Below, piece after piece: positions 9,341 through 18,244 of a stretch of DNA of 64,000 bases. The notes beneath the pieces were generated by a model that saw nothing but the letters and a program-made list of their open reading frames with translations, was not told the DNA's origin and ran no database searches. The DNA is taken from NCBI RefSeq assembly GCF_036885195.1, contig NZ_CP133656.1, positions 2,604,001 to 2,668,000 on the forward strand, written 5' to 3'. The position numbers and the translations under genes are program-made. The DNA is from Pectobacterium cacticida (GTDB lineage Bacteria; Pseudomonadota; Gammaproteobacteria; Enterobacterales; Enterobacteriaceae). How positions within the stretch are numbered: the first letter of the stretch is position 1; the number at the start of each line of letters is the position of its first letter.

Positions 9341-9372
9341 CCCTCCCCGCCCTGAAGGCCGGGGTTTTAGGG
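9341..9372. repeat. GC hairpin resembling an IS200/IS605-type end
   Basis: A stem CCCCGCC/GGC-CGGGG with one bulged base is flanked by outer CCCT/AGGG and followed by TTTT. This sits in the prmB-smrB divergent promoter region, where a terminator would be odd. The string is typical of the 3' hairpin of IS200/IS605 transposons, but no transposase is nearby. It may be a relic end or a stray terminator. Confidence 0.35.
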
Positions 9373-9470
9373 CGCACCAACCGACCGAGCGTACCTGATA
9401 CAGAGTTTTATTTAGCGACAGCGAAGACACAAGGTAAACTGATGTAATGTTGACGCAAGATGAATGAAAC

Positions 9471-10013
9471 ATGAGTAATAAATATTCCCTGAATGACGAT
9501 GAATTGCAGCTTTTTCATCGTTCGATCGCTGGCACAAAAAAATTGCGTCAGGATACCTATACCCATCAACCACTGCGCAGAAAACTTGGTGAACCGCCCG
9601 CCAAGCGGGTATTGCAGGAGCAGGTAGATGCCAGTTTTTATTTTTCGGATGAATTTCAGCCACAGTTAGACGCAGAAGGCCCGACGCGCTATGTGCGCCC
9701 CGGCGTTAGCCACTATGAGTTGAAAAAACTGCGACGGGGTGATTATTCGCCAGAGCTGTTTCTGGATCTACACGGCCTGACGCAACGCCAGGCAAAACAG
9801 GAATTAGGCGCGCTGCTTGCCGCATGCCGACGGGAGCATGTCTATTGTGCTTGCGTAATGCACGGGCACGGCAAACATATTCTTAAACAGCAAACGCCGC
9901 TCTGGCTGGCGCAGCACCCCGACGTATTGGCATTTCATCAAGCCCCAAAAGAGTTCGGAGGCACTGCCGCACTATTAATCCTGGTCGCGCTGGAGGCCCC
10001 TTCGCTTGATTAG
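9471..10013 (+). CDS. smrB: Ribosome rescue endonuclease SmrB
   Basis: An Smr-domain endonuclease that cuts mRNA between collided ribosomes. The 180 residues match E. coli SmrB (183) over most of the length. The N-terminal extension is followed by the Smr domain with LDLHGLTQRQAKQELG (about residue 99) and the C-terminal CVMHGHGKHILKQQTPLWL, both catalytic or RNA-contact motifs. ATG 9471 gives MSNKYSLNDDELQLF. It is a single-gene unit diverging from prmB and converging with sixA. Confidence 0.95.
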   Translation: MSNKYSLNDDELQLFHRSIAGTKKLRQDTYTHQPLRRKLGEPPAKRVLQEQVDASFYFSDEFQPQLDAEGPTRYVRPGVSHYELKKLRRGDYSPELFLDLHGLTQRQAKQELGALLAACRREHVYCACVMHGHGKHILKQQTPLWLAQHPDVLAFHQAPKEFGGTAALLILVALEAPSLD

Positions 10014-10085
10014 GTCCATGACAACCGCGAAGGCGTAATCGTTGAACGCCTTACACGAGCTGTATCTGATTGACTCAATGCGTAA

Positions 10086-10568
10086 TCAGGGTTTCGTCGT
10101 CAACTGTGCCGGGCTTACTTGCCAGTTAAGCGTGCCGTGACCCGTCGATGCATCGACCTGCACACAGGCGATGGCTGACGTAGCAAACATCGGCGCCGTG
10201 TCATTTCGGCATAACTCAGCGACCAGATACCCCACCAGCGGGAGATGCGACACCACCAGCACTGCCCCAACGCCTTCTCTGGCCAGCGTTTGCAAATAAT
10301 AGCCCACAAGCTGAGCATCCCCACCGGGCGTCAGCTCACTCAAGCAATCGGCTTCTTCCGGCAGCGGCAGCGCCTCTTTCACCACGTCCAACGTCTGTTG
10401 TGCGCGTAGGTAGGGGCTCACTAAAACACGCTCAATATCGACGTGTTGATCGTTGAGCCAGTTAGCCATTAACCGGGACTCGTCACGGCCAGCCTGGCTT
10501 AATGGCCGAGCGGCATCACTCGCGGCATCAGGAACCGCGTCACCATGACGCATTATTAAAATTTGCAT
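10086..10568 (-). CDS. sixA: Phosphohistidine phosphatase SixA
   Basis: A small histidine-phosphatase of 160 residues. It dephosphorylates histidine phosphocarriers such as ArcB and NPr. The catalytic RHG is at residue 7 (IMRHGDA), with LVSPYLRAQQT and the second catalytic His in VVSHLPLVGYL. In E. coli it is followed upstream by fadJ; here the neighbouring DNA is unrelated (pilus cluster). Confidence 0.95.
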   Translation of the reverse strand: MQILIMRHGDAVPDAASDAARPLSQAGRDESRLMANWLNDQHVDIERVLVSPYLRAQQTLDVVKEALPLPEEADCLSELTPGGDAQLVGYYLQTLAREGVGAVLVVSHLPLVGYLVAELCRNDTAPMFATSAIACVQVDASTGHGTLNWQVSPAQLTTKP

Positions 10569-11465
10569 ATTACACCGCTATTTTCATGAAGGATTATCAT
10601 ACGCTATTACGTATAGGGATTAACTTTGCTGCAATTCTCGCCTGTCTGCAACGTGGTCGCTTCGCATTGAAGTCGCTGTTGTTTACTGTAGGTTACCTGA
10701 GTTTCCCGCTATGTAAACGCATCTGAGAACCGGTTTCGAGGGAAAAATAAAATCGCCGCCTAATCTGCCTGCCTTCCGTTAAATCGGCTGGGGGAACTTC
10801 CCTATGGCACTTCTGCAGGTAGCAGAGTGATTAAAACCGTCATTATTGGCTCGCCAACAAACAGAATTTAGGGCAAGGAAAAACACCATATTCAGTATAA
10901 AATATCAAAAAATCAAAGCAGCATCGATATTTTCCACTTTTTTAAGGTATATTAATTTTGCGATATTGTTAAAAAGTTACTCTGCTTCTATCTTTATTAA
11001 AACTGCTTTAATTAGATTTTCTACTGCCTATTATTTATTTTTTTATAAACCGAAAGCGGACAGAATATAACGCTATAGCGATAAAAACATACTCGATCAT
11101 AGATTTATAGGCAGTCGTGACATGGTAATAACAACTGATGAAATTTTTATATTTATACAATTTAATTTTATAAATAAAATAAATTACTCATTTGTTTATA
11201 CTCCTACTTAAAAATACAACAAAAACAATTAAATACAAGCCATTAATATTTAGCAATTGATGATTAGCGAAGCCGTAAGGAATGAAAAAATCCATTTTTA
11301 TTTATCAGAACACTCCAATATAAGGTCATAATAATACTGGTATTAAGATGCATTCCGATTCATTGCCAGCGTCATCCGTGATGACGACAACTTTATGAAT
11401 ACCCACGTATATTCATAGACACAGTTTTAATAAAAATAAGCAAGTGGAATATTAAGGATGTCATT
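10569..11465. other. AT-rich gene-free stretch between sixA and the pilus cluster
   Basis: About 0.9 kb without a convincing gene. From about 10850 it is very AT-rich, unlike the backbone on either side. Only weak short open frames are present, without family features. The last 60 bp contain the AAGGA ribosome site for the first pilin. E. coli has fadJ and fadI in this interval; I see no trace of them. Confidence 0.6.
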
Positions 11466-12014
11466 ATGAAGGCTAAACCAATAATACTCCCTATTTTGAG
11501 CGCGCTATTTACGTCATTCTGTCTCACTAATACGGCCAATGGCGTGACGATTACCGGGCAAATTCCCCTCTCTCTGACCATTACCGCCGCTTGCACGGTC
11601 AACAATGGCGGTGGAGCTGGGGCGACGTGGGGAACCATCGATTTCGGCGCCCACTCAGGCCTGGACAATGCCATTAATAGTCAGGCAACCAGTACAGGCG
11701 GCAATGGCGTAACGGTAAACTGTTCTGTTGGCACCCCCGCCGCGTTACACATTGACGCGGGCGCTAACGCCACGGATTCACTGCGCAGGCTAGCGCCTGA
11801 TACGGGAACCTATCACGTACCCTACCGTTTATACAGTGATGCAAACCGCACCGCCGAAATCCCACTCACCAGTACCGGCGGTATAGCCATTGTGGCCACA
11901 GGCAACCCTCAGTTAATCCCGGTTTATGCCAGTATTTTACCCTCAGACCAGACTGTTATTGCGCCAACCGCCGGTTCTTATACCGATACCGTCACCGCCA
12001 CCATTGAATGGTGA
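11466..12014 (+). CDS. Spore coat U (SCPU) domain pilin, CsuA/B type
   Basis: An exported 182-residue subunit of an archaic (Csu-type) chaperone-usher pilus. It starts with a signal peptide ending near TANG, followed by the pilin core: VTITGQIPLSLTITAACTVN, a second Cys in VTVNCSVG, the PYRLYSDANRT segment and the SCPU end GSYTDTVTATIEW. The ATG follows AAGGA. It is first of three genes (pilin, pilin, chaperone). No usher follows, so the pilus is very unlikely to be built from this locus. Confidence 0.82.
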   Translation: MKAKPIILPILSALFTSFCLTNTANGVTITGQIPLSLTITAACTVNNGGGAGATWGTIDFGAHSGLDNAINSQATSTGGNGVTVNCSVGTPAALHIDAGANATDSLRRLAPDTGTYHVPYRLYSDANRTAEIPLTSTGGIAIVATGNPQLIPVYASILPSDQTVIAPTAGSYTDTVTATIEW

Positions 12015-12088
12015 TGTTTACGGTTCGAGATGCGCCTCTGCCGACTTTTCCGAGCCATCAGTCGAATAAGGGAGCCATTGACATCGGT

Positions 12089-12631
12089 ATGACAATGCAC
12101 TCGCCATTGATATTACGTTTTACTCTCGCGTTGATAGGCCTTGTTACCCCTGTGGTAACAATGGCACTCACGGTCAGCAGCACTTTTGACGTCGAAGCCA
12201 CGCTACAAAAGGGGTGCGTATTTGGTACTAGCGTGACAAACAGTCAGCCAAATATGGGCACATTTGACTTCGGAACACAGAGCGCCGCGGTAGAAAATCT
12301 GGATATCGCCAGTACCAACGGAGGAGGATCTATCATCGCAAGCTGTACGCCAGGTATTAACGCGCTGATTGAACTCGACTATGGAACCAATGGTGGCAGC
12401 AGCGCACGGCGTTATCTGAAAAATGCAGCAGGCACGCGATTACTCGCTTACCAACTTTATCGCGATGCCGCTCGCACTCAGGTATGGGGAATGGGGAGCC
12501 TGGCGCTGAGTATCGTCTCCTTTCCCTCTACCCCCCAGACTTACACTATCTATGCTCGCTATTTTGGCGGCTCGCCATTGCCCCCCGCAGGGGTTTATAC
12601 GGATAACGTGACCGTCAGCCTGACGTATTAA
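12089..12631 (+). CDS. Second SCPU domain pilin subunit
   Basis: A related secreted pilin of about 180 residues. The open frame begins at 12008 inside the first pilin, but a signal peptide (LILRFTLALIGLVTPVVTMA) starts only after residue 28. I therefore choose ATG 12089 (12095 is also possible). Cys pairs sit at KGCVFGTS and IASCTPG; the family landmarks AYQLYRDAARTQVWG and the end GVYTDNVTVSLTY are clear. It is related to, but well diverged from, the first pilin. Confidence 0.78.
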   Translation: MTMHSPLILRFTLALIGLVTPVVTMALTVSSTFDVEATLQKGCVFGTSVTNSQPNMGTFDFGTQSAAVENLDIASTNGGGSIIASCTPGINALIELDYGTNGGSSARRYLKNAAGTRLLAYQLYRDAARTQVWGMGSLALSIVSFPSTPQTYTIYARYFGGSPLPPAGVYTDNVTVSLTY

Positions 12632-12652
12632 TAAACAGAGTAAGCACACAGG

Positions 12653-13303
12653 ATGAAAAGGAAAATAACGTTTTTAATTTGGGCCCTGTTTTTTTTACCC
12701 GGCACCGCATGCTTTGCCACGAGTTCTATCCTCGTTTGGCCGATCTATCAGGTCATTGAAGCCGATGAGAACAGCTCGGCGCTCTGGTTGGAGAACAAAG
12801 GCAGTACGTCAGTCGGTTTACAAATTCGCATCATGTCATGGAAGCAAAGCGATTTTCGCGATCGTTATGCCGAACAAAACAATGTCATTGCCACACCACC
12901 GTTCATGACGCTGGAACCCGGTAAGCGCAATATGATACGTCTGATTCGCGTCACCCCTACGCCAGCCAATACTGAACGAGCTTATCGTATCATCATTGAT
13001 GAGATCGCCTCTCCCTATCAACAAGATACGCCGCAGATGGGGTTGCAATTCCAAATGCGCTACCTACTGCCCTTATTTCTCGATGGTCAGGGCATCTGGA
13101 CACATCCGCGGCCGGAAAAACAACGCGCCAATGCCGAACCTACGCTGCCCGTATTAACCCCAGTCAACCCAGCAAGCCTGAGGGCGTATATAAAGACACC
13201 ATCACCATTAACGTCACAATCAATTAGCGTGACGGTGCGGTTGATCGATAGATCGTTATCTCTAGCGTTAGAGCCCTGGGGAAAATTCGGGAAACGCGCT
13301 TAG
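12653..13303 (+). pseudogene. Csu-type pilus chaperone, 3' end replaced after a deletion
   Basis: The first ~160 residues are a PapD-like periplasmic chaperone: a signal peptide ending CFA, an N-terminal domain with PIYQVIEADENSSALWLENKG, and GKRNMIRLIRV plus RAYRIIIDEI of the G1/F1 region. Family chaperones are about 240-280 residues. This frame runs to 216, but after PTLP (about residue 164) the residues no longer look like a chaperone domain 2. The DNA there reads in another frame as the end of an SCPU subunit (next entry). I infer a deletion that removed the chaperone's C-terminal domain, the usher and most of a tip subunit. Confidence 0.7.
13141..13227 (+). pseudogene. Remnant: C-terminal end of an SCPU (tip-type) subunit
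   Basis: In frame 1, out of phase with the overlapping chaperone frame, the DNA reads YAARINPSQP then GVYKDTITINVTIN and a TAG stop at 13225. The two intact pilins end VYASILPSDQ...GSYTDTVTATIEW and IYARYFGG...GVYTDNVTVSLTY, so this is the same family ending. It marks the 3' edge of the deletion and the original end of the pilus operon. Confidence 0.68.
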
Positions 13304-13357
13304 AAAAAGATAGCGGGCATTGAACAGGAGTCCTGACAAAACTCCTGCTATGCAAAA

Positions 13358-13654
13358 TTACCGTAGGCCGAGTTGGAAAATCATTGTTTCAGCCTGACAG
13401 CTAAAGGTGAAATCAATATCCAATTTAACACCGCCGTCTACCTCTTCCAGCGTACTGGTGATTTCACAAGGTTCTGATTCTACCTCACGCGCTTTTTTCG
13501 TTAGTGCCTCAAGTGTCGCCTCAGCATCGGAACGATTGCCGAAAACCCGACTGTAAGACGCGGTGCAATCCGTATTATCCATAATTGTGCCAACATCGAC
13601 ACAGCAACAGGCTGCGGTTTCTTCAGCACTGCATTTGTTGATTACGTTCGACAT
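13358..13654 (-). CDS. yfcZ: YfcZ/YiiS family protein
   Basis: A 98-residue cytosolic protein of unknown function. It is nearly collinear with E. coli YfcZ: CSAEETAACCCVDVGTIMDN, DCTASYSRVF, and the shared end FSCQAETMIFQLGLR. The Cys-rich N-terminus (CCC) is conserved. It diverges from fadL as in E. coli, which confirms that the sixA-yfcZ interval is the syntenic slot of fadIJ. Confidence 0.92.
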   Translation of the reverse strand: MSNVINKCSAEETAACCCVDVGTIMDNTDCTASYSRVFGNRSDAEATLEALTKKAREVESEPCEITSTLEEVDGGVKLDIDFTFSCQAETMIFQLGLR

Positions 13655-13935
13655 GTTTCTTTCCTCTTAAAATGCGGGGGAGCTAGGATCCGGTTAAAAC
13701 ATTCTTACTCTTTTCCTATTTTACTCCCTCCTCACGACGATGTACCAGAACTTCATGCCAGCCAGTAACTATAGTGATATCAATCACATTAATGGTTACG
13801 GGAGTGTGAAAGTTGCGTAACAATCGTGCCAATTAGCTAACCAAAAAATAATCAGTTCCACATAAGCGGCATCATCTACCAAACAAAATAATTTCTTTTT
13901 TGTGACATCCACGACTTCATCATCTCTATTTTGGC

Positions 13936-13952
13936 AACTGGTCTGCGTTGTC
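13936..13952 (+). promoter_or_regulatory. Candidate FadR operator upstream of fadL
   Basis: AACTGGTCTGCGTTGTC matches the left half of the FadR consensus (AnCTGGTCnGACnTGTT) exactly and the right half partly. It lies about 90 bp upstream of the fadL ATG in a 384-bp non-coding stretch (13655-14038), which otherwise shows nothing clear. FadR repression of fadL is established in E. coli. Confidence 0.5.
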
Positions 13953-14038
13953 AGGTTGAGTACGTCCCCCTACAATGCGCGTCCCTTGTTACTTCATGTA
14001 ACAACATTAAACAATCATCATATCCAGAGGTTCCAGTT

Positions 14039-15322
14039 ATGGGCCAAAAAAGCCTATTAAAACTCGCTACCCTAACGACAGCGGCAGCGCTGGTTTCAGC
14101 AAATGCGTCCGCCGCTGGTTTTCAGCTCAATGAATACTCATCATCAGGCCTGGGGCGTGCGTTTTCTGGTGAAGGCGCTATTGCAGACAATGCGACCGCA
14201 GGCAGCCGTAATCCGGCGACCCTGACTCGGTTTACGCGCCCGACTTTTTCCGGTGGTGTGACCTATATCAACCCGGATATTGATGTTCAGGGAAAAAACT
14301 CCCTAGCGGGGCAAAATACCAGCGCCCAAAATATTGCACCACATGCCTGGGTGCCGAATTTGCATGTCATCATGCCGCTAAATGCACACTGGGCTATCGG
14401 GGCTTCCGCCACCACTAACTACGGCTTGGCAACGGAGTTCAACAATAACTATGCGGCCGGATCTATCGGCGGCAAGACCGATCTGTTGACATCCAACTTG
14501 AATCTGAGCGCCGCCTACCGTGTGACCCCACATTTCAGCTTCGGCCTTGGCATTAATGCGGTTTATGCCGATGCAAAAATTGAGCGCCGCGCAGGAGAAC
14601 TGGCTGCTGGCGGTTTACAACCATCTTCCGAATTAGTAAACATGCAAGGAAAGGAGTGGGGTTACGGCTGGAACGCCGGGCTTTTGTACGAAGTCGATGA
14701 AAATAACCGTCTTGGCTTTACCTATCGTTCAAACGTAAAACTCGACTTTAATGGCGATTATCATAGCGACAGACCAAGACTCGCACCGGGTATCCCTGTC
14801 GGCACCGATGGTGCGACGATTCCCGGTAAACTGACGCTGAATTTGCCAGAAATGTGGGAAGCCTCAGCCTATCACCGCGTTCATGCTAAATGGGCGATCC
14901 ACTATAGTCTGGCCTATACCCGTTGGAGTCAATTCCAAGAACTGAAAGCAACGGGGAGTCACGGCCAAACGCTGTCCCAGAAGGATGAAAGCTTCCGGGA
15001 TGCTTATCGGCTCGCACTCGGCACCACTTATTACCACAACGATACCTGGACTTTCCGCGGCGGTATCGCATTTGATGATAGCCCGGTCCCCGCCGATAAA
15101 CGCTCTATCTCTATCCCCGATCAGGATCGTTTCTGGCTAAGCGCCGGTACTACCTATTCCTTGAACAAGAAAGCGTCTGTTGATGTCGGGGTATCCTACA
15201 TGCACGGTAAACAAGTCGACATCAGTGAACCTATTGCCGATGTTGCTGGATCACCACGCTACGACTTCACTTCTAAAGGTAAAGCCTGGCTCTACGGCGT
15301 GAATGTCAATTATGCATTCTGA
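14039..15322 (+). CDS. fadL: Long-chain fatty acid outer membrane transporter FadL
   Basis: An outer-membrane beta-barrel that imports long-chain fatty acids. I start at ATG 14039 (MGQKSLLKLA), which gives a standard signal peptide ending ASA; the longer open frame adds 36 residues with no signal sequence. The mature N-terminus AGFQLNEYSSSGLGRAFSGE is the plug segment seen in FadL, and the protein ends in a Phe (NVNYAF), as barrel proteins do. The 427 residues are close to family size. It is retained although fadI and fadJ, its usual neighbours, are absent here. Confidence 0.95.
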   Translation: MGQKSLLKLATLTTAAALVSANASAAGFQLNEYSSSGLGRAFSGEGAIADNATAGSRNPATLTRFTRPTFSGGVTYINPDIDVQGKNSLAGQNTSAQNIAPHAWVPNLHVIMPLNAHWAIGASATTNYGLATEFNNNYAAGSIGGKTDLLTSNLNLSAAYRVTPHFSFGLGINAVYADAKIERRAGELAAGGLQPSSELVNMQGKEWGYGWNAGLLYEVDENNRLGFTYRSNVKLDFNGDYHSDRPRLAPGIPVGTDGATIPGKLTLNLPEMWEASAYHRVHAKWAIHYSLAYTRWSQFQELKATGSHGQTLSQKDESFRDAYRLALGTTYYHNDTWTFRGGIAFDDSPVPADKRSISIPDQDRFWLSAGTTYSLNKKASVDVGVSYMHGKQVDISEPIADVAGSPRYDFTSKGKAWLYGVNVNYAF

Positions 15323-15393
15323 TTAACGCGTGACACACTCCGACCTGCGGCGTACCTCATAAACACGTTCGTTATGCGGGAGACAGTCAAAAC

Positions 15394-15431
15394 ATAATAA
15401 AGCCGGAGGGCTTATCCATCGGCTTTATTAT
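15394..15431 (+). terminator. Terminator of fadL
   Basis: A perfect 12-bp inverted repeat (ATAATAAAGCCG ... CGGCTTTATTAT) with a 14-nt loop, about 70 bp after the fadL stop. The T-rich 3' arm gives the U-tract. Confidence 0.75.
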
Positions 15432-15464
15432 CCCCTGATAAGGTAGATGCATGTTAATCGGCAT

Positions 15465-15487
15465 AAAAAAAGCCGCTTGCGCGGCCT
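15465..15487 (-). terminator. Terminator of mqo
   Basis: On the minus strand GCCGC-GCAA-GCGGC is followed by TTTTTT, just 16 bp beyond the mqo stop. This is a textbook intrinsic terminator. Confidence 0.85.
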
Positions 15488-15502
15488 TCTCAGCATTCCA
15501 GA

Positions 15503-17104
15503 CTACTCAGGTGTCACCTCAATATAATCCAGCCCCAGCGTACTGCTGGTATAGCGTCGTATTTTATTCGTCAATGCTACATTGCCTTCTAACGTCTGGC
15601 CGTAAGATGGAATAATCGCTTTCAGCTTGCTCTGCCATTCCGGCGTGGTCACGTTATCCTTAAACATCTTTTCCAATAGGCCCAGCATAATCGGTGCCGC
15701 GGTAGATGCCCCTGGAGACGCGCCGAGCAAGGCCGCGATAGACCCATCCTGCGAACTGACGATTTCAGTCCCGAGCTTCAATACGCCGCCTTTCTTGTCA
15801 TCTTTCTTAATAATTTGAACACGTTGCCCGGCAATGGCGAGCTTCCAGTCTTCTTGTTTCGCATTAGGAAAATATTCCTGCAATGCGGCGAAACGATCGT
15901 CGTCATCCATCATGACCTGACCAATCAGATACTTCACCAAATTGAAATTATCCAACCCCACATGCGCCATCGGCAAAATATTCGACAACGTCACAGAGCT
16001 GGCCAGATCCCACAACGAACCATTTTTCAGAAACTTACTGGAAAACGTGGCGAACGGCCCGAATAATAAGACCGGCTTGCCATCAATGATCCTCGCATCC
16101 AAATGAGGAACGGACATCGGCGGCGCCCCCACAGACGCTTTACCGTAGACTTTCGCCATGTGTCGCTTCACCATTTCCGGGTTTTCCGTTACCAGAAACT
16201 CGCCGCCAACCGGGAACCCGCCGTAAAGATCGGCTTCAGGAATTCCTGATTTTTGCAACAATTGCAGCGCCGCGCCGCCCGCGCCAATAAAGACGTATTT
16301 CGCCTTGATGACACGTTTCTCCCCCCCATTTTTCAGATCGACGTAGCTGACACTCCAGGTATCATCCGCATTACGCTTGATATCACGCACTTCCGAATTC
16401 AGGCGTAACGAAAAGTTGGGGTGAGTTTTCATTGCACCAATCATTTGACGGGTGAGCTCGCCGTAATCTACATCGGTGCCGATAGGCATAAGGGTTGCCG
16501 CCACCTTCTGGGTTGGATCACGACCTTCCATGACCAGCGGTGCCCAGGTTTTGATGGTATTAGGATCGTCAGAAAACACCATGCCACGATAAAGCGTACT
16601 GTGTTGCATCGCTTCATAGCGGCGTTTAAGAAAAGCGGTATTTTCATCTCCCCAGACAAAACTGATGTGTGGCACGCTATTAATGAAAGTATGCGGATTA
16701 TTCAGCACACCTTTTTGCACCTGATAAGCCCAAAACTGACGAGATATTTCAAAAGCCTCGGTAATCTCCTGCGCTTTGCTGATATTAATTGAACCATCGG
16801 GATTATCTGGCGTGTAGTTAAGCTCCATGAACGCCGAATGGCCCGTACCGGCATTATTCCAGCCGTTAGAACTCTCTTCCGCCACGTTGTCCATGCGCTC
16901 AATCATCTCGATTGACCAGTCTGGCTGTAGTTCCTGTAAATAGACGCCTAGCGTGGCGCTCATAATGCCCCCGCCAATCAGTACGACATCGGTTGCTTTT
17001 TCAGTCTTGTTAATGTGTTCTGCCTTTTCTGTCTCTTCGGCCAGAGCCAGCGGCGTACTCACCGCCACACTTAGGCAAAAGAACTTAGTCAATAGCTTTC
17101 TCAT
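15503..17104 (-). CDS. mqo: Malate:quinone oxidoreductase
   Basis: A membrane-associated FAD enzyme that oxidises L-malate to oxaloacetate and reduces quinone. The sequence matches E. coli Mqo through most of its length: VVLIGGGIMSATLG (FAD site), SSNGWNNAGTGHSAFMELNYTP and LGASPGASTAAPIML near the end. Like E. coli it has an N-terminal signal-like stretch (MRKLLTKFFCLSVAVSTPLALA). I therefore choose ATG 17104 rather than 17173; the longer frame would encode a repeated FTCTYK heptapeptide from a DNA duplication. It lacks the ~15-residue C-terminal tail of the E. coli protein. It sits between fadL and mlaA, which are adjacent in E. coli. Confidence 0.95.
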   Translation of the reverse strand: MRKLLTKFFCLSVAVSTPLALAEETEKAEHINKTEKATDVVLIGGGIMSATLGVYLQELQPDWSIEMIERMDNVAEESSNGWNNAGTGHSAFMELNYTPDNPDGSINISKAQEITEAFEISRQFWAYQVQKGVLNNPHTFINSVPHISFVWGDENTAFLKRRYEAMQHSTLYRGMVFSDDPNTIKTWAPLVMEGRDPTQKVAATLMPIGTDVDYGELTRQMIGAMKTHPNFSLRLNSEVRDIKRNADDTWSVSYVDLKNGGEKRVIKAKYVFIGAGGAALQLLQKSGIPEADLYGGFPVGGEFLVTENPEMVKRHMAKVYGKASVGAPPMSVPHLDARIIDGKPVLLFGPFATFSSKFLKNGSLWDLASSVTLSNILPMAHVGLDNFNLVKYLIGQVMMDDDDRFAALQEYFPNAKQEDWKLAIAGQRVQIIKKDDKKGGVLKLGTEIVSSQDGSIAALLGASPGASTAAPIMLGLLEKMFKDNVTTPEWQSKLKAIIPSYGQTLEGNVALTNKIRRYTSSTLGLDYIEVTPE

Positions 17105-17118
17105 GCTTATGTCTCTAT

Positions 17119-17160
17119 TTTTATAAGTGCAGGTAAATCTTTTATAAGTGCAGGTAAATT
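17119..17160. repeat. 21-bp tandem duplication in the mqo leader
   Basis: Two head-to-tail copies of a 21-bp unit (TTTTATAAGTGCAGGTAAAT plus one base), identical at 20 of 21 positions, start 15 bp upstream of the mqo ATG. Each carries a TATAAAA-like string on the minus strand. It may alter promoter or leader spacing. Confidence 0.8.
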
Positions 17161-17430
17161 GCATTTCAGACATTTATTAACACCCGGCTGTGCCGCCATC
17201 CGTTAGAAGCATCATGCTTATGACGCCTATGCCCACCATCCAGCTTACGAAATAACCTTGTCCTGACGCATTCCAGTCTTAGTTGACTTCACTAGCAGTG
17301 AACGATGTAACATTTTTGTTACTTGATGGGGTGATTTTTTCGATAAAATAATAATTCTTTAACAGTATCACAACTTTTAAGTGGCAAACCACAGATTAGT
17401 CACGGAAAAAGAAACGCAGCGATGTTCTAT

Positions 17431-17456
17431 AAAAGCAAAAGGCACCCGCAAGTGCC
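17431..17456 (-). terminator. Terminator of mlaA
   Basis: On the minus strand GGCAC-TTGCGG-GTGCC is followed by TTTTGCTTTT, 27 bp past the mlaA stop. The rest of 17161-17430 is gene-free and shows nothing I recognise. Confidence 0.75.
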
Positions 17457-17482
17457 CGTGGAATGGGTGATGATGTGCATTC

Positions 17483-18244
17483 CTATCTTGCTGCGTCAAT
17501 TTCGTCGAGCGAGTCTTCAATCGCTGCGGCATTTGGATTCTGCTGCGGGGTAATTTTCCCATCGCTGGCGAGGAAATCATGTCGCTGAAAGTAGGCTTCG
17601 CGCACCATCAGGTATGGATCGGAAGAATTCCGCAACAAGCCATCAGAATCTAAAAGTTGTGCTCGTGTTTCCAGCCCCTCTATCGCCCACTTACCAGCGG
17701 ACATCCAGAATGTCAGATAACTCAGCATGGGATATAGCGTATCCACAACAGCACCGCCATCTTCACGCGGCGTCACACTACCGTAGCCCGGCATCACCAC
17801 ATAAGGACCATATCCCACGCCATAATGGCCTAATGTACTACCAAAGCGACGCGATTCTTCTTTTGCCAGCTTCGGATTCGCCATTGAGGCTACGTCAATT
17901 AGCCCCCCCATCCCGAGTAACGTATTCAGGAAAAAACGGTTAAAGTGGATCATCGCTTTATACGGCTTGCCTTCAACGAAATAGTTCACCATCGTTGCTG
18001 GCTCTTCCAGATTACTAAAGAAATTCCCCAGCCCGTTACGCGCGGGTGTTGGCACATAATCACGCCAGGCAACCGCCGCCGGACGTACAACATAAGGATC
18101 CAGCACGTTATAGTTGAAGCTGAACATGGTGCGGTTAAAGCCCTCAAGCGGATCGGAGCGCCCCTCTTGAACGCGATCCCCGGAACTGGTGCAACCGATA
18201 AGTAACATACTGGCTAACACCACCCCATTCAGGCGGTAATTCAT
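17483..18244 (-). CDS. mlaA: Phospholipid transport lipoprotein MlaA (VacJ)
   Basis: An outer-membrane lipoprotein that, with OmpC/F and the Mla system, removes surface-exposed phospholipids and passes them inward. The start at ATG 18244 gives a short signal with lipobox LLIGC; the upstream open frame adds 15 residues and is rejected. Conserved blocks: DPLEGFNRTMFSFNYNVLDPYV near the N-terminus, FFSNLEEPATMVN, GHYGVGYGPYVVMP. The 253 residues match the family. It diverges from yfdC as in E. coli. Confidence 0.94.
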   Translation of the reverse strand: MNYRLNGVVLASMLLIGCTSSGDRVQEGRSDPLEGFNRTMFSFNYNVLDPYVVRPAAVAWRDYVPTPARNGLGNFFSNLEEPATMVNYFVEGKPYKAMIHFNRFFLNTLLGMGGLIDVASMANPKLAKEESRRFGSTLGHYGVGYGPYVVMPGYGSVTPREDGGAVVDTLYPMLSYLTFWMSAGKWAIEGLETRAQLLDSDGLLRNSSDPYLMVREAYFQRHDFLASDGKITPQQNPNAAAIEDSLDEIDAAR

